Shown: one piece after another, positions 8,885 to 18,481 of the stretch
How the letters are laid out: each line of letters opens with the position of its first letter
How positions within the stretch are numbered: position 1 is the first letter of the stretch
DNA from: Paracidovorax oryzae ATCC 19882
GTDB taxonomy: Bacteria > Pseudomonadota > Gammaproteobacteria > Burkholderiales > Burkholderiaceae_C
NCBI RefSeq assembly: GCF_000687165.1
Contig: NZ_JMKU01000012.1
Coordinates: forward strand, 119,683 to 183,682
Direction: 5' to 3'
DNA length: 64,000 nucleotides
Notes under the pieces: model-generated
Databases searched by the model: none
What the model was told of the DNA's origin: nothing
Seen by the model: the letters and a program-made list of their open reading frames with translations, nothing else
Position numbers and translations under genes: made by a program

Positions 8885-10330
8885 TCAGGCCGGCGCCAGC
8901 GGCGCGAACACCAGCCCCACCCGCAACCCTTGCCCGTCCGGGCCCGTGCCCAGCACCAGGCGCGCGCCCAGCAGCTCCGCATAGCGCGCCACGATGGCCA
9001 GGCCCAGTCCCGCGCCCTGCCCCAGGCGCTCGCCCTCGCGGCCCTGGGCCCAGCGCTGCATCAGGTCGGTGCGCAACCCTTGGGGGATGCCGGGGCCGTT
9101 GTCCACCACCGACAGCACGACCTCCCCGGCCCCGTTCTCCGCCCGCTCCTGCGCGATTTCCACGGTAATGCGCGGGGTGACACCTTCCTGCACCGGGCGA
9201 CCGTAGCGCAGCGCGTTGTCGATCAGGTTGCCCAGCACCCCCTCGACCAGCACGGTCTGCCCCTGCACCACCACGGGCTGGTCCAGCCCCCGAGCGCCCA
9301 GGTCCACGCCCGCCGCGTCGGCGCGCGGCAGGAAGCGCAGCACGGCATCCCGCGCCAGATCGTCCAGCGCCACGGGCTGCCGCGGCATGGCGCCGCGCAC
9401 CTCGTCGGCCAGTGCCAGCGCCAGCAACTGGTCCACCAGGTGGCTGGCGCGGGCCTCGCTGGCAGCCACGCCGGCAAGCTGCTCGTGCCACACGGCCGGG
9501 TCCTTGTGGGCCAGGCCATAGGCGGCGAGCGCCCGGATGCCCGCCAGCGGCGTGCGCAGCTCGTGCGCCACGTTGCCCGCGAACTCCCGCTGCGCCCGCA
9601 CGCCCTCGGCCACGCGGGCCAGCAGGCCGTTCACGGCGGCGCCCAGATGCTGCAGATCGCGCGTGGAGGCCTGCACCGGCACCGGCTCGAGGCCCCGCGC
9701 ATCGCGGCCCGCCAGTTCCTCCTGGAAGGCCGCCAGGGGCTGCAGGTCCGCCTGGATGGCGCGCCGCAGCCAGAACGCCAGCGCGCCCAGCAGCAGCACC
9801 TGCGACACCACCGAATACAGCAGCACGCCGCGCAGCATGGCACTGCGCGCATGCACCGTCTGCGCGGTGATGACCTCGAAGGCCTGCGGCTCGCTCACCC
9901 GCACCCGCACGGCCCGCAGCGCCCGCCCGCGGTAGCTGATGTCGGAAAAGCGATAGGTCTCGTCGCGCGGCGGCGGCACGGGCAGGCTGGCATTGCCCGA
10001 GAGCATCGTCCCGTCGGGCAGCAGCACGGCGAAATACACCGTCTCCACCTGGTCGAACAGCACCGACTTGAGTTCGCGCGAACTGAGCGCCAGGTCCAGC
10101 GCCCCGCCCTTGATCCGCACGTTGGCCGCGATGGCATAGGCATCGTCCAGCAGCGCCCGGTCGAAGGCGCGCTGGGTGAAGCCGTTGGCCACCAGCACCG
10201 AAATGGCCGTGCCCGCGAACCAGGTGAGCGCCAGCGGCACCAGCACATGGCGCAGCAGGCGCGCACGCAGCGAGGGGGGCGCGGGTGCAGGCCTCTGCGG
10301 CAGGGGTGCGGCAGGCACGTCGCCGCTCAT
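8885..10330 (-). CDS. Two-component sensor histidine kinase (TctE-like N-terminal domain)
   Basis: A 481-residue membrane kinase. A first transmembrane segment lies at about residues 28-50. The extracytoplasmic part with LLPDGTMLSGN resembles the TctE-type sensor domain (PF08521), and a second membrane segment is at about 169-188. The phosphoacceptor is His256 in NVAHELRTPLAG, and the ATP-binding boxes VVDNGPGIP and GAGLGLAIV are intact. Its ATG overlaps the response-regulator stop as ATGA. Position divergent to a czcCBA-type operon suggests metal sensing, but citrate-type (Tct) sensing is an alternative from the domain; the input signal is inference. Confidence 0.93.
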   Translation of the reverse strand: MSGDVPAAPLPQRPAPAPPSLRARLLRHVLVPLALTWFAGTAISVLVANGFTQRAFDRALLDDAYAIAANVRIKGGALDLALSSRELKSVLFDQVETVYFAVLLPDGTMLSGNASLPVPPPRDETYRFSDISYRGRALRAVRVRVSEPQAFEVITAQTVHARSAMLRGVLLYSVVSQVLLLGALAFWLRRAIQADLQPLAAFQEELAGRDARGLEPVPVQASTRDLQHLGAAVNGLLARVAEGVRAQREFAGNVAHELRTPLAGIRALAAYGLAHKDPAVWHEQLAGVAASEARASHLVDQLLALALADEVRGAMPRQPVALDDLARDAVLRFLPRADAAGVDLGARGLDQPVVVQGQTVLVEGVLGNLIDNALRYGRPVQEGVTPRITVEIAQERAENGAGEVVLSVVDNGPGIPQGLRTDLMQRWAQGREGERLGQGAGLGLAIVARYAELLGARLVLGTGPDGQGLRVGLVFAPLAPA

Positions 10331-11040
10331 GCATCCCCTTCCGCCGCCGGGGCGTCGGCCGCCTCCAGCATGTAGCCCAGTCCGCGCAGCGTGCGGATGC
10401 CGGCGCCGCTGCCCTGCAGCTTCTTGCGCAGGCGCGAAATGAAGGCTTCCAGCGCGTTGTCGCCCAGCATGTCGTCGAAGCCGGACAGCTTGTCCGACAG
10501 GCTGCGCTTGCTCACCACCCGCCCGGGCGGGGTCATCAGCTCCCACAGCACCTCGAACTCCCGTGCAGGCAGTTCGAAGGGCTGGCCATGCAGGGTGAAG
10601 CGGCGCGCCCGCCGGTCCAGCACCAGCGTGCCGGCGCTGGTGCGGTCGTCCGTGCCCTGCGTGCGGCGCACCAGGGCGCGCAGCCGGGCCTCCACCTCGG
10701 CCAGGTCGAAGGGCTTGCCCAGGTAGTCGTCGGCCCCCGCATCCAGGCCGGCGATGCGCTCCTCGGTGCGGTCGCGGGCGGTGAGCACCAGCACCGGGGT
10801 GCGGTCGCCCCGTGCGCGGGCGGCACGCAGCACCGCCAGGCCGCTGCCCACCGGGCTGGCCTGGGCGGCGTCCTGCGGCAGGTTCAGGTCCAGCAGCACC
10901 GCATCGAAGGGCTGCACCTTCCAGAAATGGTCGGCTTCGGCCAGCGTGGCGGCCACGTCCACGCGGTGGCCGGCGTCGGCCAGGCTGCGCTGCATCACGC
11001 CGCGCAGCACGGCATCGTCTTCGACTACGAGTATCCGCAT
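10327..11040 (-). CDS. OmpR-family response regulator
   Basis: A 237-residue transcription factor. The receiver domain has the acidic pair ED near residues 7-8, phosphoacceptor Asp51 in LLDLNLP, and GKPF for the conserved lysine. The winged-helix output domain contains LPAREFEVLWELMTPPGRVVSKRSL, then ISRLRKKLQ and TLRGLGYML. The ATG at 11040 immediately starts the first beta strand (MRILVVEDD). First gene of a two-gene operon with the kinase, divergent from the metal efflux genes and separated by 159 bp, so it probably regulates that operon. Confidence 0.95.
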   Translation of the reverse strand: MRILVVEDDAVLRGVMQRSLADAGHRVDVAATLAEADHFWKVQPFDAVLLDLNLPQDAAQASPVGSGLAVLRAARARGDRTPVLVLTARDRTEERIAGLDAGADDYLGKPFDLAEVEARLRALVRRTQGTDDRTSAGTLVLDRRARRFTLHGQPFELPAREFEVLWELMTPPGRVVSKRSLSDKLSGFDDMLGDNALEAFISRLRKKLQGSGAGIRTLRGLGYMLEAADAPAAEGDA

Positions 11041-11199
11041 GGGCCCTGCACCAGAAAAGGAAAGAAAAAAAGAAAGGGGAAAAGCCGGGGCCGGTCGTCG
11101 GACCGCACCGTGGCGCACAAGCCGCATTGTGTCGTGCCCCGGGCCCCGGCGGCACGGCAGGTCAGGCCGTGGTCAGGCTCGCACGCCGATAAACAGGGC

Positions 11200-12585
11200 A
11201 TGCGTTCCAACCTCCCCTCCCTTTCCCTGCGCAGCGGCACCGCGCTGCGGATCGCGGCCGGCCTCCTGGCCTGCGGCAGCGCCTGGCTAGCCGGTCCGCA
11301 CCCCGCCCATGCCCAGGCCACGGCGGCCATGCCCGCACCCTCGCAGCCCGTCCCTGCGCCCGCCATGGCAGCCGCCCCGCGCGGCACTGGCTGGACGCTG
11401 TCCCAGGCCCTGGCCGCCGCACGCGACAACAGCGAAGTCAACCAGGCCCGGCAGGAACTGGCCGGCGCGCGCGCCGACGTGCTCAGCGCCGACCATGCGC
11501 CCCTGCCCTCCCTGACCACCAAGGCCAGCTCCATCGACCTGCAGCACGGTCCCGGGCCGGGCAACGTGTTCACGCGCAAGCGCATCGACAAGTCCGTCGG
11601 CATCGACTGGACCTGGGAGCGCGGCGACAAGCGTGCATTGCGCAAGAAGGCGGCCGAGAGCACGGCCAACGCCGCGGAAGCCGACGTGGAAGACACGCAG
11701 GTCCAGCAGCTGCAGGCGGCCCTGGGTGCCTACTACGACCTGCTGGCCGCGCAGGACCGCCTTGCCGAGGTCGCGGCCATCGAGCGCAGCCTGGGCGACG
11801 TGGCCGGCATGGCGGACCGCCGCGTGAAGGCTGGCGATCTCTCGGTGCAGGACGCCTCGCGCACCCGCATCGAGGCCGAGCGCGCCCGGGCCGACACCCG
11901 TGCGGCCGAGCAGGCCCGCGACGACGCCGCGCTGGCGCTGGCCCAGGTCACGGGCAGCACCGGCAGCCGCCTGCAGGCCGTGGACACGCCCTGGCCGGCC
12001 CTGGCCGGCGACCCGCCCGCCACCGACACCGATCTGGCCGCCTGGGCCGAAACCCGCGCCGACGTGCGCGCCGCCCTGGCCCGTGCACAGGCGGCCCAGG
12101 CCGCTCTGGACGGCGCCAACGCGCTGCGCAAGTCCGACTGGACGGTGGGCGCCTCCATCGACCATTTCCCCGGCACCTCCACCCGCCAGGTCGAACTGCG
12201 CGTGCAGATCCCGCTGCAATGGGGCTACCAGTACCAGGGCGAGATCGGCCGCGCCCAGGCCGACTACGCCAAGGCGCAGGACGCGCTGGACAACACGCGC
12301 CGGCTGGCCCTGCTGGACTTGCAGCGCCTGCGCCAGACGCAGGAGAGCGCCGCCCGCCGTGCAGCCGACTACGACCAGGGCGTGCTGCCCCGCGCACGCC
12401 AGGTGGCCGACAGCGCCGAACTGGCCTACCGCAAGGGCGCCATCGCCCTCACCGACCTGCTGGATGCCCAGCGCACGCTGCGCGCCACGCTGCTGGACGC
12501 GCTGGCCGCCCGCGCCGACTACGCCAAGGCACGCGGCGCCTGGCTGCTGCGCACCCGCCCGCAGTTGCTCACCGGCGCGCCCTGA
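11200..12585 (+). CDS. czcC: Outer-membrane factor of metal RND efflux (CzcC/CusC-like, TolC family)
   Basis: A 461-residue outer-membrane channel. It has an N-terminal signal peptide ending near HAQA, then a proline/alanine-rich linker and two TolC-type repeats rich in long coiled-coil helices (for example ARQVADSAELAYRKGAIALTDLLDAQRTLRATLLDALA, the family's C-terminal helix pair). The ATG at 11200 is chosen as the only one directly before a signal peptide. It is the first gene of a three-gene operon with the adaptor and pump. The other end of the gap holds the response-regulator promoter. Confidence 0.92.
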   Translation: MRSNLPSLSLRSGTALRIAAGLLACGSAWLAGPHPAHAQATAAMPAPSQPVPAPAMAAAPRGTGWTLSQALAAARDNSEVNQARQELAGARADVLSADHAPLPSLTTKASSIDLQHGPGPGNVFTRKRIDKSVGIDWTWERGDKRALRKKAAESTANAAEADVEDTQVQQLQAALGAYYDLLAAQDRLAEVAAIERSLGDVAGMADRRVKAGDLSVQDASRTRIEAERARADTRAAEQARDDAALALAQVTGSTGSRLQAVDTPWPALAGDPPATDTDLAAWAETRADVRAALARAQAAQAALDGANALRKSDWTVGASIDHFPGTSTRQVELRVQIPLQWGYQYQGEIGRAQADYAKAQDALDNTRRLALLDLQRLRQTQESAARRAADYDQGVLPRARQVADSAELAYRKGAIALTDLLDAQRTLRATLLDALAARADYAKARGAWLLRTRPQLLTGAP

Positions 12586-12657
12586 CCCCGGCCTGAACGC
12601 CGCGCCACCGCACTGCCCTCCCGCCTTCCACCGCATTCCTTTCCGGACCTCCCGACC

Positions 12658-13869
12658 ATGATGGCTCCCCTCTTCTCCCTTCCCGCGCGGCGCACTTCCG
12701 CGCGTGGCCTGCTGGCCTTGGCCGCGCTCGGCGCCGCCTGCGCGCTGCTGCCCGGCTGCGGCAAGTCCGGCGCGGAAACCGCCGCCACGCCGCCCGAACC
12801 CGCCCCGCCCGTCATGCAGGCCGGCCAGCTGCGCTTTCCGTCCGGCCATCCGCAGCTCGCCCTGCTGGGCACCGTGGAGGCCCGTGCCGCCAAGGACGTG
12901 GCCGTGGACCTGCCCGCCCGCCTGGTCTGGAACGAAGAGCGCACCCAGCGCATCTACCCCGCCTTCGCCGGCCGCGTGACGGCCATCCAGGCCGACCTGG
13001 GCCAGTCGGTCAAGGCCGGCGCGCCACTCGCGCTGCTGGCCTCGCCCGACTTCGGCCAGGCCCAGGCCGACACCGCCAAGGCCCAGGCCGGGCAGTCGCT
13101 GGCGCAGCAATCGCTCAAGCGCCAGCGCGAGCTGTTCGAGGCCGGCATCATCGCCCGCAAGGACCTGGAGCAGGCCGAGGCCGACGCCGCCGGAGCCCAG
13201 GCCGAAGTGGCCCGCGCGGCGGCCCGCACGCGCCTCTACGGCAGCGCCAGCGGCGTGAACCAGCAACTGGCCCTCTCCACCGGCATCGGCGGCGTGGTGG
13301 TCGAGCGCAACCTCAACCCCGGCCAGGAAGTGCGGCCCGACCAGTCCGGCCCGGCGCTCTTCGTGGTGACCGACCCGACCTCCCTCTGGGTGCAGATCGA
13401 CGCGCGCGAAACCGACCTCTCCTCGCTGCGCCCCGGCGACCCGATCACGCTGCAGGTGCCGGCCTACCCCGGCGCCACCTTCACCGGCAAGGTCACGGCC
13501 ACGGCCGATGCGATCGATCCCGGCACACGCACGATCAAGGTGCGGGGCGTGGTGCCCAACGCCGACCGCCGCCTGAAGGCCGAGATGCTGGCCACCGCCC
13601 GCGTGCAGGAAAGCCGCGCCGGCGGCGTGGTGGTGCCTGCCAGCGCCATCGTGCTGGACGGCACGCAGCACATGGTCTTCGTGCGCCGCGAGTCCGGCGT
13701 GTTCGAGCCGCGCAAGGTCGAACTGGCCCATGAAGGCCCGGCCGAGGTGCTCGTTGCCACCGGCCTGCAGCCCGGCGAAGCCGTGGTGAACCAGAACGCG
13801 CTGCTGCTGGCGCGCCAGTTCCAGTCCATGGCCGAAGACGCCGCCACCGCGAAGAAAGAGACCCCATGA
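12658..13869 (+). CDS. czcB: RND efflux periplasmic adaptor lipoprotein (CzcB-like)
   Basis: A 403-residue membrane-fusion protein. The N-terminus has a lipoprotein signal with lipobox LLPGC. Barrel-sandwich hybrid halves flank an alpha-helical hairpin (residues about 135-195, rich in Ala, Gln and Glu), followed by a beta-barrel domain (VTDPTSLWVQIDARETDLSSLRPGDPI) and a C-terminal membrane-proximal domain. It bridges the inner-membrane pump and the outer-membrane channel. The stop overlaps the czcA start as ATGA, showing translational coupling. Confidence 0.93.
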   Translation: MMAPLFSLPARRTSARGLLALAALGAACALLPGCGKSGAETAATPPEPAPPVMQAGQLRFPSGHPQLALLGTVEARAAKDVAVDLPARLVWNEERTQRIYPAFAGRVTAIQADLGQSVKAGAPLALLASPDFGQAQADTAKAQAGQSLAQQSLKRQRELFEAGIIARKDLEQAEADAAGAQAEVARAAARTRLYGSASGVNQQLALSTGIGGVVVERNLNPGQEVRPDQSGPALFVVTDPTSLWVQIDARETDLSSLRPGDPITLQVPAYPGATFTGKVTATADAIDPGTRTIKVRGVVPNADRRLKAEMLATARVQESRAGGVVVPASAIVLDGTQHMVFVRRESGVFEPRKVELAHEGPAEVLVATGLQPGEAVVNQNALLLARQFQSMAEDAATAKKETP

Positions 13870-16800
13870 AGCGTCTCATCCACTACGCGCTGCACCAGCC
13901 CCTGTTCATCGTCCTGGGCGTGCTGCTGTTCGCGCTCGCGGGCGTGATCGCCTTCAAGAACCTGTCGGTGGAAGCGTTCCCGGACGTGACCGACACCCAG
14001 GTCACCGTGATCGCGCTCTTCCCCGGCCGCGCGCCGGAAGAAGTCGAAAAGCAGGTCACGCTGCCCATCGAGACCGCGCTGGCCGGCCTGCCCAACTCCA
14101 TCCGCGTGTTCTCGCACACGCAGTTCGGGCTCTCGTTCACCGTGGTCACGTACGACGACGCGGCCAACGTGAACATCGTGCGCCAGCAGGTGGCAGAGCG
14201 GCTTTCGACCGTCGATCTGCCGCAGGGCGTGCAGGCCGAGATCGCGCCCAACGCCACGCCGGTGGGCGAGATCATGCGCTACCGCCTGAAGGGTGACGGC
14301 CTGACCACCACCGAGATCCGCACCATCGAGGACTGGACGGTGGAGCGCGCACTGCGCCAGGTGCCCGGCGTGGCCGACGTGGTGGCCATGGGCGGCGCCA
14401 TCAAGCAATACGAAGTGCAGCCCGACATGGACAAGCTGCGCGCGTACAAGGTGAGCTTCCAGAACCTGCTGGACGTGCTGGGCCGCGGCAACGCCAATGC
14501 CGGCGGCAGCTACGTGGCCCAGGGCGCGCAGCAGTACACCATCCGCGGACTGGGCCTGCTGCGCTCGGCCGAGGACATCGGCCGCATCGTCGTCGCATCC
14601 CGCGGCGGCACGCCCGTGCTGATCCGCGACATCGCCCAGGTGCGCATCGGCGCCGTGCCGCAGCTCGGCGTGGTGGGCCAGGACCAGGACGACGACATCG
14701 TCACCGGCATCGTGGTGATGCGCAAAGGCGAGAACCCGAGCGTGGTGCTCAAGGGCGTGAAGGACAAGATCGCCCAGCTGAACCAGCGCGGCCTGCCGCC
14801 GGGCGTGCAGATCGTGCCGTTCTACGACCGCACCTGGCTGATGGACAAGACCCTCACCACCGTCTTCCACAACCTGGTGGAAGGCGCGCTGCTGGTCTCG
14901 CTGGTGCTCTACATCTTCCTGTCGAACCTGCGCGCCAGCCTGGCCGTGGTGGTCATCATCCCGCTCGCCCTGCTCTCCACCTTCATGGGCCTGAAGATCA
15001 TGGGCGTGCCGGCCAACCTGCTGAGCCTGGGCGCGATGGACTTCGGCATCATCGTGGACGGTGCGGTGATCGTGATCGAGAACATCATGCACCGCCTGGC
15101 CGAGCGCGGCGAGGACATGGACGACCGCGACCGGCGCGACACCATCATCGAGGCCGCGGGCGAGGTCGGCCGGCCCACGCTGTTCTCGATGCTCATCATC
15201 ATCGCGGCGCACATCCCCATCTTCGCGCTGCAGCGCCACGAGGGCCGCATCTTCCAGCCCATGGCGCTGTCGGTGACCACCGCCCTCATCGGCTCGCTGA
15301 TCTTCTCGCTCACCCTGGTGCCGCTGCTGGCCTACTGGCTGCTGCGCCGCAAGCTGCCGCACGGCGACAACCGCGTGGTCACGCGCGCCAAGAGCCTCTA
15401 CGCGCCGGTACTGGACTGGGCACTGGAGCGCCGCCGCACGGTGGTCATCATCGCGCTGGCCGTGTTCGGCGTGGCCATGGTGGCGGCCGCGCGCCTGGGT
15501 TCGGAATTCCTGCCGGAACTCGACGAAGGCACGACCTGGGTGAACTTCAGCCTCTCGCCCAATGTCTCCACCGCCGAGGCCTCGCGCATCCTGCGCATGG
15601 CGCGCAAGGCGCTGCTCTCGGTGCCCGAGGTGCGCACCACCGTCTCCAAGGCCGGCCAGCCCGAGGACGGCACCGATCCCAAGACCATCTCCATGGCCGA
15701 GATCTTCGTGGACATGAAGCCCGAGGACCAGTGGCGCCCCGGCATGACGCGCGCGAAGATCACCGAGGAAATGGGTCGTGCCCTGTCTGCCATCCCCGGC
15801 ATCGACCCGGCGTTCTCGCAGCCCATCCGCGACAACGTGCTCGAATCGATCTCGCAGATCAAGGGCCAGATCGTGATCAAGCTGGCCGGCGACGACCTGG
15901 TGGAGATGAAGCGCATCACGGAAGAGATCGCCCGCGAGGTCAAGCAGGTGCAGGGCGTGGCCCGTGCCGAGATCGACCGCGAAGGCCAGGTGCCGCAGCT
16001 GCTGATCGACATCGACCGCGACCGCGCCGCGCGCTACGGCCTGAACGTGAGCGACATCCAGGACGTGATCGAGGCCGCCCTGGCCGGCAAGGCAGCCACC
16101 AACCTGTGGGAAGGCGAGCGCAAGTTCGCCGTGGCCGTGCGCCTGCCCTCGGACGAGCGCACCATCGCCAACCTGCCGCGCACGCCCATCGCCACGCCCG
16201 ACGGCGGCTACGTGCAGCTGGGCGACGTCGCGAAGATCCGCGAAAGCTCGGGCGCCATGAACATCGCCCGCGAGGCCGGCCGCCGCACCACGGCCATCGG
16301 CATCTTCATCGCCGGGCGCGACATGGGCTCCGTCGTGGCCGACATGAAGGCCCGCGTGGAAAAGAACGTGAAGGTCCCCGACAACTACCAGGTCAACTGG
16401 TCGGGCGAGTTCGAGAACCAGGAACGCGCCATGAAGCGCCTCTCGGTGGTCGTGCCCATCTCGCTGCTGCTGATCTTCGTGCTGCTGTTCGACGCCTTCA
16501 AGTCGGTCAAGATGGCCTCGCTGATCCTGCTGAACGTGCCCCTGGCGCTCATCGGCGGCTTCGTGGCGCTCTGGGCTTTCGGTATCCCGCTCTCGGTGTC
16601 GGCCGCCATCGGCTTCATCGCGCTTTCGGGCCAGGCCGTGCTCAACGGCGTCGTGATGCTCTCGGTGTTCCAGCAACTGCAGGCCGGCGGCGCCAGCGTG
16701 GTCGAGGCCGTGCGCCAGGGCTCCATGCAGCGCCTGCGCACCGTGCTCATGACCGCCCTGCTCGCCATGCTCGGCCTGCTGCCCATGGCGCTGTCGCACG

Positions 16801-16949
16801 AGATCGGCTCGGAAACGCAGCGCCCCCTGGCCATCGTGGTGATCGGCGGGCTGGTGACGGCCACGCTGCTCACGCTGGTGGTGCTGCCGGCGCTGTATGT
16901 GGCGTGGTTCGGGCCGAAAAAGGGACAGGAGGCCGGCGTGCCGGCATAA
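13866..16949 (+). CDS. czcA: Heavy-metal efflux RND pump (CzcA family)
   Basis: A 1,027-residue proton-driven inner-membrane pump with 12 predicted membrane segments and two large periplasmic loops. The transmembrane helix 4 motif is DFGIIVDGAVIVIEN, with Asp392, Asp398 and Glu405. This matches the divalent-cation (Zn/Co/Cd) HME group rather than the CusA copper/silver group, which lacks the first aspartate. Substrate is therefore more likely Zn, Co or Cd, despite the copper genes 3 kb away. It is the last gene of czcCBA and is followed by a strong terminator. Confidence 0.95.
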   Translation: MKRLIHYALHQPLFIVLGVLLFALAGVIAFKNLSVEAFPDVTDTQVTVIALFPGRAPEEVEKQVTLPIETALAGLPNSIRVFSHTQFGLSFTVVTYDDAANVNIVRQQVAERLSTVDLPQGVQAEIAPNATPVGEIMRYRLKGDGLTTTEIRTIEDWTVERALRQVPGVADVVAMGGAIKQYEVQPDMDKLRAYKVSFQNLLDVLGRGNANAGGSYVAQGAQQYTIRGLGLLRSAEDIGRIVVASRGGTPVLIRDIAQVRIGAVPQLGVVGQDQDDDIVTGIVVMRKGENPSVVLKGVKDKIAQLNQRGLPPGVQIVPFYDRTWLMDKTLTTVFHNLVEGALLVSLVLYIFLSNLRASLAVVVIIPLALLSTFMGLKIMGVPANLLSLGAMDFGIIVDGAVIVIENIMHRLAERGEDMDDRDRRDTIIEAAGEVGRPTLFSMLIIIAAHIPIFALQRHEGRIFQPMALSVTTALIGSLIFSLTLVPLLAYWLLRRKLPHGDNRVVTRAKSLYAPVLDWALERRRTVVIIALAVFGVAMVAAARLGSEFLPELDEGTTWVNFSLSPNVSTAEASRILRMARKALLSVPEVRTTVSKAGQPEDGTDPKTISMAEIFVDMKPEDQWRPGMTRAKITEEMGRALSAIPGIDPAFSQPIRDNVLESISQIKGQIVIKLAGDDLVEMKRITEEIAREVKQVQGVARAEIDREGQVPQLLIDIDRDRAARYGLNVSDIQDVIEAALAGKAATNLWEGERKFAVAVRLPSDERTIANLPRTPIATPDGGYVQLGDVAKIRESSGAMNIAREAGRRTTAIGIFIAGRDMGSVVADMKARVEKNVKVPDNYQVNWSGEFENQERAMKRLSVVVPISLLLIFVLLFDAFKSVKMASLILLNVPLALIGGFVALWAFGIPLSVSAAIGFIALSGQAVLNGVVMLSVFQQLQAGGASVVEAVRQGSMQRLRTVLMTALLAMLGLLPMALSHEIGSETQRPLAIVVIGGLVTATLLTLVVLPALYVAWFGPKKGQEAGVPA

Positions 16950-16967
16950 GACCAGTCACTGGCATGG

Positions 16968-17012
16968 AAGGCCTGTCGCGCGGATGTGGCGTCCGCGGGG
17001 CAGGCCTTTTTT
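16968..17012 (+). terminator. Rho-independent terminator after czcA
   Basis: AAGGCCTG pairs with CAGGCCTT, with the inner arms CGCGGA and TCCGCG, followed by a run of T. It ends the efflux operon. The next 190 bases, up to the hydrolase gene, show falling GC content and no other element. Confidence 0.9.
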
Positions 17013-17208
17013 CTTGCCGGTGAACGTGGCTGTCAGGGGTAAGTCCCAGGCTCTGGCTGCCAGGGTCGGGCTTGGGTCTGCTCGCAGTTTATGAGATGCA
17101 TGAATGGAAGTTACGTGATTTCAAGGCACGTTCACGTTATCTTCAACCCAGCACAGCGGTGCGAGTAGAGCAAACGTAAACCACGGCATAAGACGGAGAG
17201 GGGCTTTG

Positions 17209-17949
17209 ATGGCAGAGCAAGGACGCAAGAAGACGGGATTCGAGAAGTGGCAAGAGGGCATCGACAAAGCTGTCCAGGATGTTCGCTGGAACGACTGGGA
17301 TTGCGAGATCCAGCTGGCCGTCAATGAATACAACCAACACCTTTCCGGTGTGGCAGGCTATATACCCTTGGATTGGTATTTAATCAAATCGATGGTTTGG
17401 GTAGAAACTGGTGCAAACAGCCCCGAATGGAAAATCAAACCAATGCAGATCGGTGTCGCTGGAGACCCTGGAATGGCCTCGCTTCTCAGTGGGGATGAAG
17501 GCGGTGATTTGATATTGCCACCCAACTGGAAATCTAAATTGACATCAAATACGGTCAGAGCAATTCCTCAATATAATCTACGTGCAGGAATAGGTTATTT
17601 GCTGATGAAGATGGGAAATTACGAATACCGCAACCTGACGAGTTCAGATGAAAAATACTACGAAGTTGTCGTCAAGCCGGGAGACAGCTTCGAGAAGATC
17701 GCAAGAAAAAATGGCAGCACGGTGGAGACAATACAAAAATTGAATCCAAACATCCTGCTCCTGCGACCCGGACAAGTGCTGAAATACCAGAAATCATCAA
17801 TCCAGAGAACCATAAAAAGCTGGCGGACTTTATCAACTCAGATGGTGGCACAACGATATAACGGCGGTGGTGATCCCTATTACGCAAGAAAACTCGACTA
17901 CGTGTTACCATTGCTGCGCAAAGGAAAGGCTGCGATATGCGAAAAATAG
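17209..17949 (+). CDS. LysM-containing peptidoglycan hydrolase, probable antibacterial (type VI-like) effector
   Basis: A 246-residue protein without a signal peptide. Residues about 55-85 (LIKSMVWVETGANSPEW, then PMQIG) resemble the catalytic helix of lytic transglycosylases, with Glu66 as the candidate acid. NGGGDPYY at 218-225 fits the same fold. A LysM peptidoglycan-binding domain spans about 150-194 (YEVVVKPGDSFEKIARKNGS). ATG 17209 follows GGAGAGG. GC content is clearly below neighbours and codon use is AT-richer, suggesting acquisition. Its stop overlaps the start of an LprI-like periplasmic inhibitor, the arrangement of a toxin and immunity pair. Lack of a Sec signal suggests delivery by a type VI system, none of which is in this window; delivery is inference. 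Confidence 0.75.
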   Translation: MAEQGRKKTGFEKWQEGIDKAVQDVRWNDWDCEIQLAVNEYNQHLSGVAGYIPLDWYLIKSMVWVETGANSPEWKIKPMQIGVAGDPGMASLLSGDEGGDLILPPNWKSKLTSNTVRAIPQYNLRAGIGYLLMKMGNYEYRNLTSSDEKYYEVVVKPGDSFEKIARKNGSTVETIQKLNPNILLLRPGQVLKYQKSSIQRTIKSWRTLSTQMVAQRYNGGGDPYYARKLDYVLPLLRKGKAAICEK

Positions 17950-18380
17950 TTCTCAGGACGATATCTTCGGCAAGCTTCCTTTTCGCATCATTTATTGCGG
18001 CGTCACCTACGCATGCCACAGAAGAGCGCGCTCTACGTGAGGAATGCAGTGCATTCTCCCAAGCTGGAATGCGTGACTGCCTTTCAAAAAAAGCCTCAGA
18101 CAGTCAAGTTGAATTGCAACAGGCAACAAAAAATGCAGTTAGCGCTTTGTCGAAGTGGGATGAAGATGCCAAATATTCCAGCCGAGCCAAGGCCGATTTG
18201 GCTGCATCCGATAAGGATTTCGATAAATACCGCGATACACACTGCAAATTCAAGGCTTCTCTGAGCGGAGGGGGTGCCGGTAATTCTCACGAAATCCTGC
18301 GTTTGGCGTGCATTACGGAACTCAACAGCACCCGGGCCCGCCAGCTGCGCGACGCGGTAGCAGACCTGCCTCTGAAATAG
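17937..18380 (+). CDS. LprI-like periplasmic lysozyme inhibitor, probable cognate immunity protein
   Basis: A 147-residue protein with a signal peptide (cleavage near THA-TEE, residue 27) and four cysteines (37, 48, 103, 125). The pattern MRDCLSKKASDSQVELQQA followed by a helical stretch and HCKF fits the LprI N-terminal domain / DUF1311 family (PF07007), some members of which inhibit lysozyme. The ATG lies 13 bases before the upstream hydrolase stop and follows AAGGAAAGG, so the two are coupled. Periplasmic location is where a muralytic toxin would act. GC is low like the partner gene. Confidence 0.75.
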   Translation: MRKIVLRTISSASFLFASFIAASPTHATEERALREECSAFSQAGMRDCLSKKASDSQVELQQATKNAVSALSKWDEDAKYSSRAKADLAASDKDFDKYRDTHCKFKASLSGGGAGNSHEILRLACITELNSTRARQLRDAVADLPLK

Positions 18381-18481
18381 TCGAGTTCAGCACGCCCTGA
18401 AAGACCGCCTGGGAATCGGAAAAACCGTCCCGTCCGGCGGGCTGGGGCGAAGAACAGAACTGCTCCCGCCCCGCCTTGCAA

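Noticed and set aside
9223..9519. Small Trp/Arg-rich frames within the sensor-kinase region
   Set aside because: Shadow frames of the kinase gene with skewed Arg/Ala/Trp composition.
10285..11199. Extended N-terminus of the CzcC-like protein from upstream in-frame codons
   Set aside because: These residues run through the response-regulator gene on the other strand. The ATG at 11200 is followed directly by a signal peptide.
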